DNA of 64,000 bases from Gambelia wislizenii (lineage: Eukaryota; Chordata; Lepidosauria; Squamata; Crotaphytidae), in the NCBI GenBank assembly GCA_030847615.1, contig JAUMIR010000001.1, positions 289,876,187-289,940,186 on the forward strand, written 5' to 3'. The notes under the pieces were generated by a model. It saw nothing but the letters and a program-made list of their open reading frames with translations, was not told the DNA's origin and did no database searches. This document shows, piece after piece, positions 53,851 to 63,957 of the stretch (positions are counted from its first letter, which is position 1; every line of letters begins with the position of its first letter). A program made the position numbers and the translations under genes.

Positions 53851-54064
53851 GTGATGTTTTTGGGTTGTGATTCTTTCTGCAACTATTCCAAATATAATAA
53901 TTAGCATAAACTACACTTCTATGGTGAGATATCCTTTGATTTATCAATTTACTCAAGAAACAATTTACATGGCTATGAGTAGGAGGCACTATGTTAACAG
54001 TGGTAATGCTCTTATCTACAGAGCCAGTTTCAGAGAGAAAATGGGGTGATTCTTCTCAGCCCCA

Positions 54065-55195
54065 TGACTATTAAACTGTGAGGTGCTACAGGGTTCCATC
54101 CTCCTTCCACTGAATATAAAGTCATTTGGAGTTTTGGAGTGGGCCACTATCAGAATGCTGATGACACTCAGCTCTGTTTCTCTCTACTGTGAGAATCACT
54201 GTGTAGGTGCTGGACCAGTGCCTAAAGGCTGTAATGGAACTGAAGCCAATAAACTGAAGCTAATAAAATTGAGGATCTGCAGAGTGATCGTTCCCTGGTC
54301 TAAGAACTGGGTAAGCAACCTGCCCTGGATGGGGTTGCATTCCGCCAGAAGGAACAAGTGCATAGCTTGGGAGTACAGTTAGATTTATCTCTATCACTGC
54401 TGGCCCAGGTGAGCTCTGTGACTCAAAGTGCTTGGGGCTAGCTTCAACTCTTAACAACTGTGGCCTTTTCAGCACAAGATAACCCAGCTGCAGTAGTCCA
54501 TGCTTAGTAATTTTTGTGCTAGACTACTGTAATGTGCTCTACATGGGGCTGCCGTCCAAGATGACTAGAGCTACAGCTAGTGTAGAATGCAGAAGCTAGA
54601 TTGTGGATAGGAACATTGCAAAGAAACCACACAATACTCATCTTAAAGAAGCTATGCTGGCAGGCAATATATTTCCAGTCTGAATTCAAGGTGCTGGTGG
54701 TGATATTGTAAACCCTAAATGGCTTGAGACCCTGATACTTAAAGGTGCAGCTTGCCTTACATAAACCCATCAGAGGATTGAGGTCTGCAGGAGGGGTCAT
54801 CCTCTATATCTCATTGATGGGGTCAATACGCTGTGGAAGGACATGGGACAGAACCTCTTCTGCTGTGGCACCCAGGTTGTGGAATGCCCTCCCCTTAGAA
54901 GCTCAACTGGCACCAACACTAGTGTCATTCTTGCGCCAAGTAAAACCACAACTTTGAGGTCTATTTGAGTTTACCCAAATCTGCAGATGTGTTATGGTTT
55001 CAAATTGTTTTAAAGCATTTTAACTATTTTTAATGATCTTGTTTTAATTTGTCAAATTGTTTAATATGCTTTCGGTCTCTTTAAATTATATTTTCCAGTT
55101 TTATATTGGCCAAATTGGTTGAACTGATTTTCATTTGGGCCACCCTGAGATCCTATGACATAGGGCAGGATATAAATATTTAATATAAATAAACA
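54065..55195 (+). pseudogene. L2 LINE fragment
   Basis: Plus-strand translations in shifting frames follow the L2 ORF order. 'gatgacactcagctctg' encodes DDTQLC, then DYCNVLYMGLPSKMTRATAS, LNGLRP-like words, and a CGTQVVECPPLRS region equivalent to APRLWNALP. The 3' UTR ends 'gccaccctgagatcc' and 'gggcaggatataaata'. Stops in all frames; older than the copy at 42600. Confidence 0.75.
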
Positions 55196-55807
55196 TGTAA
55201 AGCAAGCAAGCTCCATTCAGTCACCTGGGGACAACAAAACATCCTGAATTCTATCCTGTCCCATTAGTGTGCATTCAGCATTCGTTGCTGTGATCAAGGA
55301 CCTCCTTCCTAAAAGAAAACCTGTGCATTGCTTTGGGTCATTCTGTTGCATAAACTAGAATATATATGAATTACTTTTTTTTTCTAGGAACTCTACAAAC
55401 TGAATATCTCACCACATTCTAAGGCTAAAACTCAGATATTTATTTCATTATCCACCCCCAAAATTTACCTAATCATACAACTGCATGTCAATTTGGGTAT
55501 CAAATGTTCTAAAAGGTTGACCAATTGCAATTTATCAACTGGCTAAAACATGTCCTCTGAGGTGACTCTATGGCTGATTGGATCGTATAAATTCAACATG
55601 TGGGCAAGACAGAGATCATGAAATCTCTCTAATGATTCAGGGCTCCATCCAACATCACAGAAGCAAACTTTGACTTGCAAAGTAGGATGTCCCCTTCCAC
55701 TCACAAGTAGAAAAATTAGATGGGACCACAATCCTGATCGAGACCACTGCACATGGGAACTGGGGGTTAAATCTTCTACCAGTTCCTTCCTTCCCAATAT
55801 TCACTTC
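55196..55807. other. intron stretch, unassigned
   Basis: No gene or clear repeat. Confidence 0.45.
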
Positions 55808-56270
55808 ATAGAATCACAGAATCATAGAATTTGAAGAGACCACAAGGGGCATCCAGTCCCCTGCAGAATCAAATACAAAATCAAAGCACTCCAGACAGAT
55901 GGCCATCCAGCCTCTGTTTAAAAACCTCCAAAGAAGGAGACTCCACCATATTCCAAGGCAGCTTATTCCACTATTGAATGGCTCTTACCATCAGGAAGTT
56001 CTTCCTAATGTTTAGGTAGAATCTCTTTTCCTGTAGTTTGAATCCATTGCTTCATGTTCTAGTCTCTGGAGCAGCAGAAAACAAGCTTGCTCAATCTTCT
56101 ATGTGACATGTTTTCAAATATTTAAACAGGACTATCATGTCATCTCTTACTTTCTCTTCTTCAGGCTAAACATACCCAGCTCCCTAAGTCATCTCTCATA
56201 GGGCATGGCTTCCAGACCTTTCACCAATTTGTCACCCTCCTCTGGACATGTTCCAGCTTGTCGATACTCC
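55808..56270 (-). mobile_element. CR1 LINE 3' fragment, antisense
   Basis: Starts with the reversed CR1 end 'gaatcacagaatcatagaa', then 'gccatccagcctctgtttaa', 'gaagttcttcctaatgttt' and 'acatgttccagcttgt', which mirror 32940-33382. No open frame remains. Confidence 0.88.
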
Positions 56271-57019
56271 CCCTACTGCACAGAATTTTATTTTTTAAAA
56301 AACCAGCACAAACTGATTTTTCTGTTCTAAAACCTGGGAGGGAAGGAGCATAGCATGACAGAAGCAGGGGGAAGTTAAAACCTCCTCCCACCCTAGACTC
56401 TCATCCTGATCCACACTGGTGGTCCTAATCCAGATTTGGAAATCATACACTTCATCGTGAGTAAAGAAAAAGGAAAGAAACAGTGATATAGTACATAATC
56501 AGTGTAGAATTTTGTTTGACCCCAAGTATAGCAGAGAACCCCCAGTTCCTGTTTTGAAGATCTTTCACCTCCACTTCTTCCCTGCCCTACTCACTATCAG
56601 GACCAAAGAAGGGCTGAAGAAGCTGCAGTGCAAAGAGGAAGAGTAATCAGACACTTAAAGAGTGGGAAAGGGGCAGGGGTCACCTACATAAAAAATAGTC
56701 ACCTAATCCTTGCTTTAAAAAAAAAAAACACAGAGCAGTTCTGATCAAGGGTGAAGAGTCCATTGCAATTCTGTTTGTTAGAAAAACTGTGTGTTATAGC
56801 ACTACCAGTCTTTTGTCTAAAAGCGCTCTCACAGACACTGCTCTTATGTCTTTCCAGATTCCATTGACATTTCTTCAAGAACCAGGGCCCTGTACAGATC
56901 ATCACATCATGCAGGGTCTCATACATGTAAAAACTGACCCTGGCTCCAGATTGAGCACTGGGCCCATCTACACAAGGGGGCGGGATGGAGTACCTTGTAG
57001 TAATGGCATTTCGCAGCAG
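56271..57019. other. intron stretch, unassigned
   Basis: 56700-57000 may contain a decayed DNA-transposon part (caagaaccagggccctgtac; gggcccatctacacaag). No gene. Confidence 0.4.
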
Positions 57020-57365
57020 CAACAACATGTCTTAACAGGGTTTTTTGGATTTGGAAGCCCCCATAAGCCTTGCATTCCAGGTGGCACCTGCGAGTGATTT
57101 ACTCACATTAGTTTTTCACTGCCACCACTAAAAAGGAAAAATGTCCAAGTTGCGCTGGAGCAATAGAGTGATTTTCCAATTTAACAAGAAAGCAAAAAAA
57201 CAAAACCAAAAAAAAACACACTCCATTTTATCACCGTAGTGATCACTCACTAAGGTGAAAATCCAGCATGGTGGCAGAAGGTGCTTGCCCTATTAGCAAG
57301 CCCCACCCCACCCTCAACCAGTCAATCAGCTTTGTGCTGGTTTTGTGGCCATTTTGAGTTTTTCA
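57020..57365 (-). mobile_element. nonautonomous DNA transposon, four-copy family
   Basis: Reverse-orientation copy with 'gagtgatttactcacatta' (palindrome), 'cactgccaccactaaaaag', 'ccagcatggtggcag' and 'caatcagctttgtgctgg'. Shorter than the copies at 51086 and 63360; the left part is missing or diverged. Confidence 0.5.
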
Positions 57366-58111
57366 GCCTAGAGATGTAGCATACTTTGACATTAAATGCC
57401 TCTCACAGTAGTCTGCATGACTAACAGGGAGTTCTTCAGGCTGCAGAGTAAAGAAATGATATAACCAGAGATGCTTACCACACTACTTTTTTCTTAGTGT
57501 AATGTACCATCATCTCCATAGGATACTCTCATCCAAAAAATGCACAGCGTATGTGTTCAGAGCTAGAACTAGCTGCAATTCCAGGCCTTCCCAAGAGTTG
57601 TTTGGTACCAAAACCTGATACACATCACTGTTATAAGATAAGCTTTTTTTGGTGGAAAAGGATGCAGTACATAGATGATTTATAGCAGAGAAAACATACC
57701 AGCTCTTTAGCCAATAGGTTCCAGCATCACTCACAGCAAGTGAACTGGGCCACTAAGTAACTAATTCCACCCAGACTGTTCCATGGCTGACACTCCAGTT
57801 CCCCACGGTTGGCTAAATGGGGTCCCTGAGGTGGGGTTCACCCTCTCCCCTCCATGAGGCCAGTTGCAGATAGGTTCCCAAGAGTCACGCAGTGCAGAAG
57901 CAAATAAAGGAAATTGGTCTTATCTGAATAGCTATGGGAGCATTATGAATTTTATTTCTCTGGTCTGTCCTCAGCATTTGCTACATTCTCAGTCTTGAAC
58001 TAAAGCTAATCTACATGAAGCCATTAAACTATCTAAAGCTTAAGCTAAACTATCTAACAGGGACTCCTAAATGCAAATTCCCTTCTGTATGCAAAGAGAA
58101 CTTAAATACCC
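57366..58111. other. intron stretch, unassigned
   Basis: No gene or clear repeat. Confidence 0.45.
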
Positions 58112-59113
58112 TAAAGGCATCAGATCCCATCTGATCTTGGAAGCTAAGCAGTGTTGGACCTGGTAATACCTGGATGGGAGACCACCAACAAATACCAGGT
58201 GTTATGCACTACGTTTCAGAGGAAGCCAATGGCAATTTGAGTCTCCATTGCTGGTGTAACCATGCTAATGGGGGACCGCGTTTGCTGCTAGACCAGGAAG
58301 GAGAGACCAGAAGTGAGCTGAGGTGCATGCATGTTGGCTTGGAGAGCAGGGGGTGGAGTGAGAGGCTTTATAAGGCCATGACACCCCTGTTTCTTCCTCT
58401 TTTGCCTTCAATCAACTCACCCTCCTGCCATCATACAGTGTGACACAGTTGGTCGCTTTGGAGCCAGGTAGGAACTTTTTCCTACTTTTCACAGGTGTTT
58501 TTCACCTACCCCACACTGCTGATGTGGACAAGGGAAATGATTTGGGGTGGTGTTTTTAAACAGGTGGTCACTTGGCAGGGAGGGAGATCTTGTTGATTGG
58601 TGAGCACCTATGGCACCCCCTTTTGGTGGTGAAGGGAGGGACCTGGAACCTTTAGGTCCTGCGAACTGAGGAACAGGGTAAAGTGACCTCCTTTAGGGCT
58701 GGCCTGAGGGATAAACCCTCTCTTTAAGTCCTGTGACTTGGGGGAGGGACCTTTGGGTAAGCCTTCCAGATGTGGGCTGATGGGGGAGCAACCCAGCTTA
58801 CACGTTCTCCCTGGGGTTCAGATGTTTTCGCCCAGGGGAATTTGGGGAGGAGATGTGGCAGTTGACCTACTGCTCCATCAATTCCTACACTAGGTTGCTC
58901 CCCAGTTGCAGATCTCTTTGAAAATGTTTTAAATAGGTTAAGTTTAATAAAGTGGCCTTATTCAACCCAATGTTAAGTGTCCAGTCTTGTTATTTTCCTG
59001 GGTCTACCACTAAACCATCTTTGAGTATTTCTTGCCTAAGAAAACCCTATGAAATGCATGGGGTTGCTATAAGTTGACTGGCGGCTTGAAGGCACATACA
59101 CATACACACACAT
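58112..59113 (+). mobile_element. 5S rRNA-derived SINE, interrupted
   Basis: The 5' part 58112-58205 is 5S rRNA-like: 'atctgatcttggaagctaag' and 'acctggatgggagacca' correspond to the internal A- and C-box regions of 5S genes. It runs into SINE body 'tttcagaggaagccaatggc'. The 3' part 59012-59113 has 'gagtatttcttgcctaag', 'gggttgctataagttgac' and 'ggcttgaaggcacatacaca', the Sauria/Bov-B-type tail with (AC)n. The two halves are separated by a 776 bp insertion. It is a retroposon, not a 5S gene: the first ~40 nt are lost and there is no T-stretch. Confidence 0.8.
58236..59011 (+). mobile_element. insert of unknown class with TATA and AATAAA
   Basis: About 776 bp splitting the 5S-SINE. It is GC-richer than its surroundings, with TTATAAGG near 58367 and AATAAAG near 58948, suggesting promoter-to-polyA organisation as in an LTR or a short retroposon. 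TTTGAGT lies on both sides (58238-58244 and 59020-59026), which may be a target duplication or part of the SINE. No ORF of note and no TG...CA ends were found. Confidence 0.5.
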
Positions 59114-59239
59114 GTCACTGGACTGCTATTAACATTTGCCATGATGCTAACAACGACTCTAAAACCTATCTGCCTCACGACAGAAACCAAATTTGCTATT
59201 GTTTTATCAGCCTCCCCAAAAGCAAACATTCACATAAAT

Positions 59240-59265
59240 CTAGATAGATAGATAGATAGATAGAT
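59240..59265. repeat. (TAGA)n microsatellite
   Basis: Six or so GATA/TAGA units immediately before the TCTCTAGGGTATT arm. Confidence 0.9.
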
Positions 59266-59775
59266 TTCTCTAGGGTATTTTGCCGTTTCCAGTGTGCTGA
59301 ATGGCTGCTTAGGAAACTGACCAACCAATCAAAGCTTGGTTGGGCAGCCAATCCACACTGGGGGCGGGAACATGTGGACTTTTAAATCCTTTCTAAACAT
59401 GGCCACCAGCAAGGAGGTGTGAGTAGCATGGGGGGGGATGTGGTACAGTGTCTGTGCAGGGGGGCATGGGAAGGGGGGCAGGGGGCAGTGGGGAGGGCAG
59501 CAAAGGGCATGGTGGCACGGGGGTGGTGGCAGGGAGGGCTGTGGGGGCCGGGGGATGAGGTGCCATGTGGGGGTGGGGAGGGGGTCCGCAGGGAAGACGG
59601 CTAGGGGGCGCAGTGGCACAGCAGCGGGGTGAGGTGCCACAGGGATCGGCAGGGGGTGGGGAGGGAGGCGGCAGGGGAAGCCCGGGGACTGGTGTGTGTG
59701 TGTGTTCCATCATGTTTGTGTGTCTGTCTGTATGTGTGTGTGTAGCATGTGGGGGGGGGTGTATGCTACACCAGG
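59266..59775 (+). mobile_element. foldback-family arm followed by G-rich tract
   Basis: 59268-59340 matches one arm of the 15391-17655 element (TCTCTAGGGTATTTTGCC, ccagtgtgctgaatggc). 59420-59690 is a G-rich minisatellite-like stretch (repeated ggggca/ggtggcagggagg) and 59690-59745 is (GT)n. Long proline-rich antisense ORFs here are composition artefacts. Confidence 0.5.
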
Positions 59776-61137
59776 TATAGATAGTAGTCTAGATTAAACT
59801 AAGTCTCTCTATAAATTTTAAAAAAGGAAGACCTTTAAAGAGATTTCCATCTACCCTCACACTCTTTAGACTGCACATTTACAAGGACAGCTGACTGATG
59901 ATAACTAGGCTTTCCCGTTTCCAAAGAAATATCCATATGAGCCTGTTACAGAAAAGAAAAGTGGAGGGGGAAGAATCTAGTAGCACCTTTATGATGATGA
60001 ACTGATTTATTTCAGTTTCTATACTAATCCAGAAGCAGTATAATGTATTCCCTAAGAAAACTCTGTCTTCCTGAAGCGTTTGCAAAACAAGGAGAAGAAA
60101 ACTTCTTTTTTAAGATTGGTTCTTGGACGTCAGTCTTGTTTCTGCATTTGGGGGCTTTGCTGATTTTATATTCTAATATAATGCTCACAGACTCATAAGC
60201 CATTTTAGACAAGGAAGGAAAGGGAGAGAGGGAGGGAAGGGAATGATTAAACAAGCAGAGCATCTTTTTGGAGTTTCCAGGAGTCTCCTGAATTGGCTTT
60301 CATTGTCACTTTTGAGATGCTGAACCTTGAACAACCCAAGTAATGGTTTGCTCACTGCTGTAATTGCCACTTTAGTTTCAGCCTTCTCAGTGGGTGCTAC
60401 TCAGGAGCAGATCATACTTGTGCTGATTGTTAGGGTGTAGCTGCATGGGACACAAAATGAGGGCATTGCTCCCCCATAAGAATTCTGACTTTCTTTAGTA
60501 TTCCTTCAGTACCTAAATTTTTAGCATTGCAGAGTGAGACAGTGAAAACTGGCTGCACCTAGGACTGTTAGATTTGCCATGTTCACTCACGTTCAATTGG
60601 TAACTTTGTTAGACCCTTTTCCTTGGATGCCTAAACTGTATTTCTAAATATTCAACCAAAGCTGTAAATTATTGCAATGTAGAAATGTGGGGACTGAAGG
60701 AAAATTTCATGGGGGGGGGAATATCCTTGTATTCTTGTTTGGGGGCAACACAGCCATTTTGTGCACACCTTCATAGCTACACCCCTGGCTGATTGGTTCT
60801 TTCACAACTTTGATTGGGTTCTATTTCTATTTATGCTCTGCAAAGTGCAGAGGCACACCTGCTGCTATTCTGTGGTCTAACTTTATGAAAATGCATTATT
60901 ATTTGAAATGTAACACAGTCAGTGAGGACAAAGCTACTTTATTGGTGTGTCAAGCAGTGCTTTCTCATTCATCAATATTTTTCTCATTACTTTTAAAACT
61001 TATTTTAACAGTATTTTCATTAGGCAAGACTTTTTCCGTTTTTTATTCCATTTCCTTAACCACCTTGTGGGTTTTTTTTAAAAAAAGCAATGGAAAATAA
61101 TAATAAAAATCCCAATGGAACAAATTGCTTTTTAAAA
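59776..61137. other. intron stretch, mostly unassigned
   Basis: 59945-60020 has Penelope-tail-like wording (tagtagcacctttatga). A G9 run near 60711. No gene or RNA recognised. Confidence 0.4.
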
Positions 61138-61153
61138 TACAGAGTTTGGCATA

Positions 61154-61517
61154 CAAAGTTGTCCCTCCACATTCATGGGGGTTAGGGCTGCAAGACCCCC
61201 GCGAATATGAAAAAAACACAAATAAAAAACAGGTCGTGCCACTGCGCTCCTGAAACCCCCCATGCTCCCAGAACCAGCAACGGGATCTGTAAAGCCCCGT
61301 CGCTGCTTCTCTCTTCCTCCCCCCTGCCCTCCCAGAAGCAGCGACGGGGTTTGTAAAGCCCCGTCGCTGCTTCTCTCCTCCCCCCCGCCCTCCCAGAAGT
61401 GGCAATGGGGCTTGTAAAAAGCCCCATTGCCGCTTTTGGGAGGGCGGGGGAGGCGCCCCAAAACCGCGAATAATCAAAACCGCGAATGTTAAAGCCGCAA
61501 ATGTGGAGGGGCAACTG
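61154..61517. mobile_element. Tigger-like MITE with internal palindromic repeats
   Basis: 364 bp, ends CAAAGTTGTCCCTCCACATT and AATGTGGAGGGGCAACTG, TA at 61152-61153 and 61518-61519. The interior is three ~70 bp CpG-rich repeats, each an inverted repeat (gaagcagcgacgggg...ccccgtcgctgcttc). Inserted in the terminus of the larger 61138-62735 element. Confidence 0.75.
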
Positions 61518-61644
61518 TACTCGCCATATAAGACTACCCCCATCCAGCCAGCCACCCCATCGTGGCTTCAGGAAGCGCAGGGGTGGGGTGGCTAGCAAGC
61601 CTCCTCCCCCATCCAGCCAGCCATCCCTCCGCCCTTCCCGAAGC

Positions 61645-62545
61645 CACAATGGGAGCAAAGGGAGCGAAGACCCAGGAGAGCGCGGGGGTGAGGCAAAGTG
61701 TCTAAAATCACCCCTGTCCTCCGCCTTCGCCCCCTTTGGGGAGGAAGTGAGGGCCGAAGACAGGGGCAATTTTAGTGGTTTGCCTCACCCCACGCACTCT
61801 CCTGGGTCCGCTAATATCGCCCCTGTCCTTGGCCTTCGCTTCCTCCCCAAAGGGGGTGAAGGCCAAGGAGAGGAGCAATTTTACACACTTTGCCTCACTC
61901 CCCGCGCCCTCCTGGATCTTCGCTCCCTTTGCGAATGGAACAAAGACCCAGGAGAGCAGGCGGTGGGTGAGGCAAACCGATAAAATCACCCCTGTCCTCG
62001 GCCTTCGCTTCCTCCCGAAAGGGGGCGAATGCAGAGGAGAGGGGCAATTTTACACACTTTATCACCCCCCGCACTCTGCTGGGTCTTCGCTCCCTTTGCG
62101 AAGGGAGCAAAGATCCAGGAGAGCGGGCGGCGGGTGAGGCAAACCGCTAAAATTGCCCCTCTCCTCGGCCTTCACTTCCTCCCCAAAGGGGGTGAAGATG
62201 GAGGACAGGAGCAATTTTACATGTTTTGCCTCACTCCCCGCGCTCTCCTGCATCTTCGCTCCCTTTGCGAAGGGAGCAAAGACCCAGGAGAGCGGGCGGC
62301 AGGTGAGGCAAACTGCTAAAATCACCCCTGTCCTCGGCCTTCGCTTCCTCCCCAAAAGGGGCAAAGGCCAAAGAGAGGGGTGATTTTACACACTTTGTCT
62401 CACCCCCTGTGTTCTCCTGGGTTTCCCTCCCTTTGCGAAGGGAGTGAAGACCCAGGAGAGCACGGGGGAATAAGGCAAAGCCCCAAAATTGCCCCTGCCT
62501 CGGCCTTCACTTCCTCCCCAAAGGAGGCGAAGGCCAAGGAGAGGG
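61645..62545. repeat. 168 bp tandem repeat, ~5.5 units
   Basis: Equivalent points lie at 61674, 61950, 62117, 62286 and 62454 (cccaggagag), giving steps of 276, 167, 169 and 168. The first step equals one full unit plus one shortened by about 60 bp near 61810. Each unit holds three inverted repeats: 'ctccctttgcgaagggag', 'ggccttcgcttcctcccc' with 'ggtgaaggcc', and 'gtgaggcaaa' with 'tttgcctcac'. Confidence 0.85.
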
Positions 62546-62735
62546 TTCGGGAAAGGCGGAGGGGTGGCTGGCTGGGGGGGGAAGCTTGCTAGCCACCTCC
62601 CGTTCTTCCCGAGTCTGAGATGGGGCTGGCAGCTCCATCGCGGGTCCGTATACCCGGCATATAAGATGACACCCAACTTTTGAGGAGATTTTCAAGGGTT
62701 AAAAAGTCATCTTATATGCCAGAACAAACGGTAAT

Positions 62736-63359
62736 TGCACTTTAGCATGTATAATAAAATAAAATACACATGTAAAATTTAGTGTGTATAATAAAATATT
62801 AATATTCACACATTTTCCATTTCACTACAAAGAAACGTTTAAGTAGTACATCCACTAAAAACATTCTGACTATAAAAACTTGCTCCATAAACAAACAAAC
62901 CTGAAAAAACAGCTAGGATAAACCAGTATCAATACCTTAGCAAGTCTTCTGAAGCTAAAAAAAAATATTCTTCATAGCTCCTCTAAGTGAAAGGAACCAG
63001 TATAATGAGAACATGGCGCTGCTCTCTTTATCAGTAGGATTGAAGGCAGGAAAAAGAAGTAATCAATATGAAGAATCTATAATGTTGGCCAACATACTCC
63101 CAGTACTGTCAGATCAATAAACACAGCCAAGGGGATTTTGAAAGAATTGAAAAGTGCATAGGCTTAAATCTATTTAGTAGTTCAAAACAGGGTAGGCCCA
63201 TAAAAGCAGTGCCATTTGCATAAGTGTTAATGCATAAAGTTCCCATTAATTTGATAGGTCTATTCTAGTTGGGACTAACAGATTTAGACCATAGTGGTGA
63301 AAGCCAACAAGATGAAGTACGGTACTTTGAATGATGGCGGAAGTGCAGGAGACTAGAGG
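62736..63359. other. intron stretch, unassigned
   Basis: AT-rich; no recognised gene or repeat. Confidence 0.45.
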
Positions 63360-63957
63360 GCTGTATAAATGGTGAAAATACTCCTCACAGAATGCGAGGA
63401 GAATCCTACCTGTCTTAATGGGATCCTGCATCGTTACACCATATTTGGAAGGAGGAGGACAAAAAAAACATCAAAAACTCTGAAGTAAAAGCCTTTGTGG
63501 CTTTTCCTGGAGTTTAAAAAAAAACAGTGAGGGCAATGGACATTCCTGCTCGTTGGGACAAGTGATTCGCTTTGAATCGCTCCCCCATACAAGCAGAAGC
63601 ACAAAGCTGATTGGGGACAAGCATGGGGAGAAGGCAAGCGCCTGGAACCACCATGTTGAATTTTCACCTAAGTGAACAGCACTAAGGCGATGAAATGGGG
63701 TGTTTTTTTCTTTTTAATAAAGGTTAAATATTGCTCTATCGCACATAGGAATTTTATTTTTTAAAAAAAGTTAGGCAGCAGCAAATTCAGGTAAGTTAAA
63801 GCGTGAGTAATTCACTCACGGCTACCATCTTGACTGGCGGGCATGCGAAGCTTTTGTGAGCCAAAACAAAACAAAACATTAAGACACATCACAGCTGTTG
63901 TGATCTGCCATTACTGCAGAGCAATCCACGGTTTCATGTCTTGTATAGATGGGCTTC
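63360..63957 (+). mobile_element. nonautonomous DNA transposon, four-copy family
   Basis: Starts about 'gctgtataaatggtgaaaat'. The interior has 'aaaagcctttgtggcttttc', 'aagctgattggggacaagc', 'ccaccatgttgaattttcac', and 'cgtgagtaattcactcacgg' followed by 'ctaccatcttgac'. It ends near 'gtatagatgggc'. Most complete copy with 51086-51677. Confidence 0.6.

Larger units (their letters stand above)
61138..62735. mobile_element. GC-rich element with 168 bp tandem array
   Basis: The outer ends carry 'ctcgccatataagactac' (left, after the nested Tigger) and 'gtcatcttatatgccag' (right), inverted to each other. The right end additionally forms a hairpin 'ggcatataagatgac'/'gtcatcttatatgcc' (about 62658-62720). 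The interior is a CpG-rich tandem array (61645-62545). No duplication was verified and no transposase is present. Confidence 0.55.

Noticed and set aside
58112..58205. Functional 5S rRNA gene
   Set aside because: About the first 40 nt are missing, several conserved bases differ, and it continues directly into a SINE body.
59329..59713. Overlapping proline-rich antisense ORFs of 103-106 codons
   Set aside because: Produced by the G-rich tract; low complexity, two frames at once, no recognisable domain.
61182..61769. 195-codon minus-strand ORF and its many overlapping partners (61043-62700)
   Set aside because: They run through the CpG-rich tandem repeats, repeat with the 168 bp period (a multiple of 3), and exist in several frames on both strands. 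They are composition artefacts, not genes.
61150..62660. CpG island with a promoter
   Set aside because: The CpG content comes from tandem repeats of transposon origin; no exon with a plausible first codon lies next to it and the host gene runs through it as an intron.
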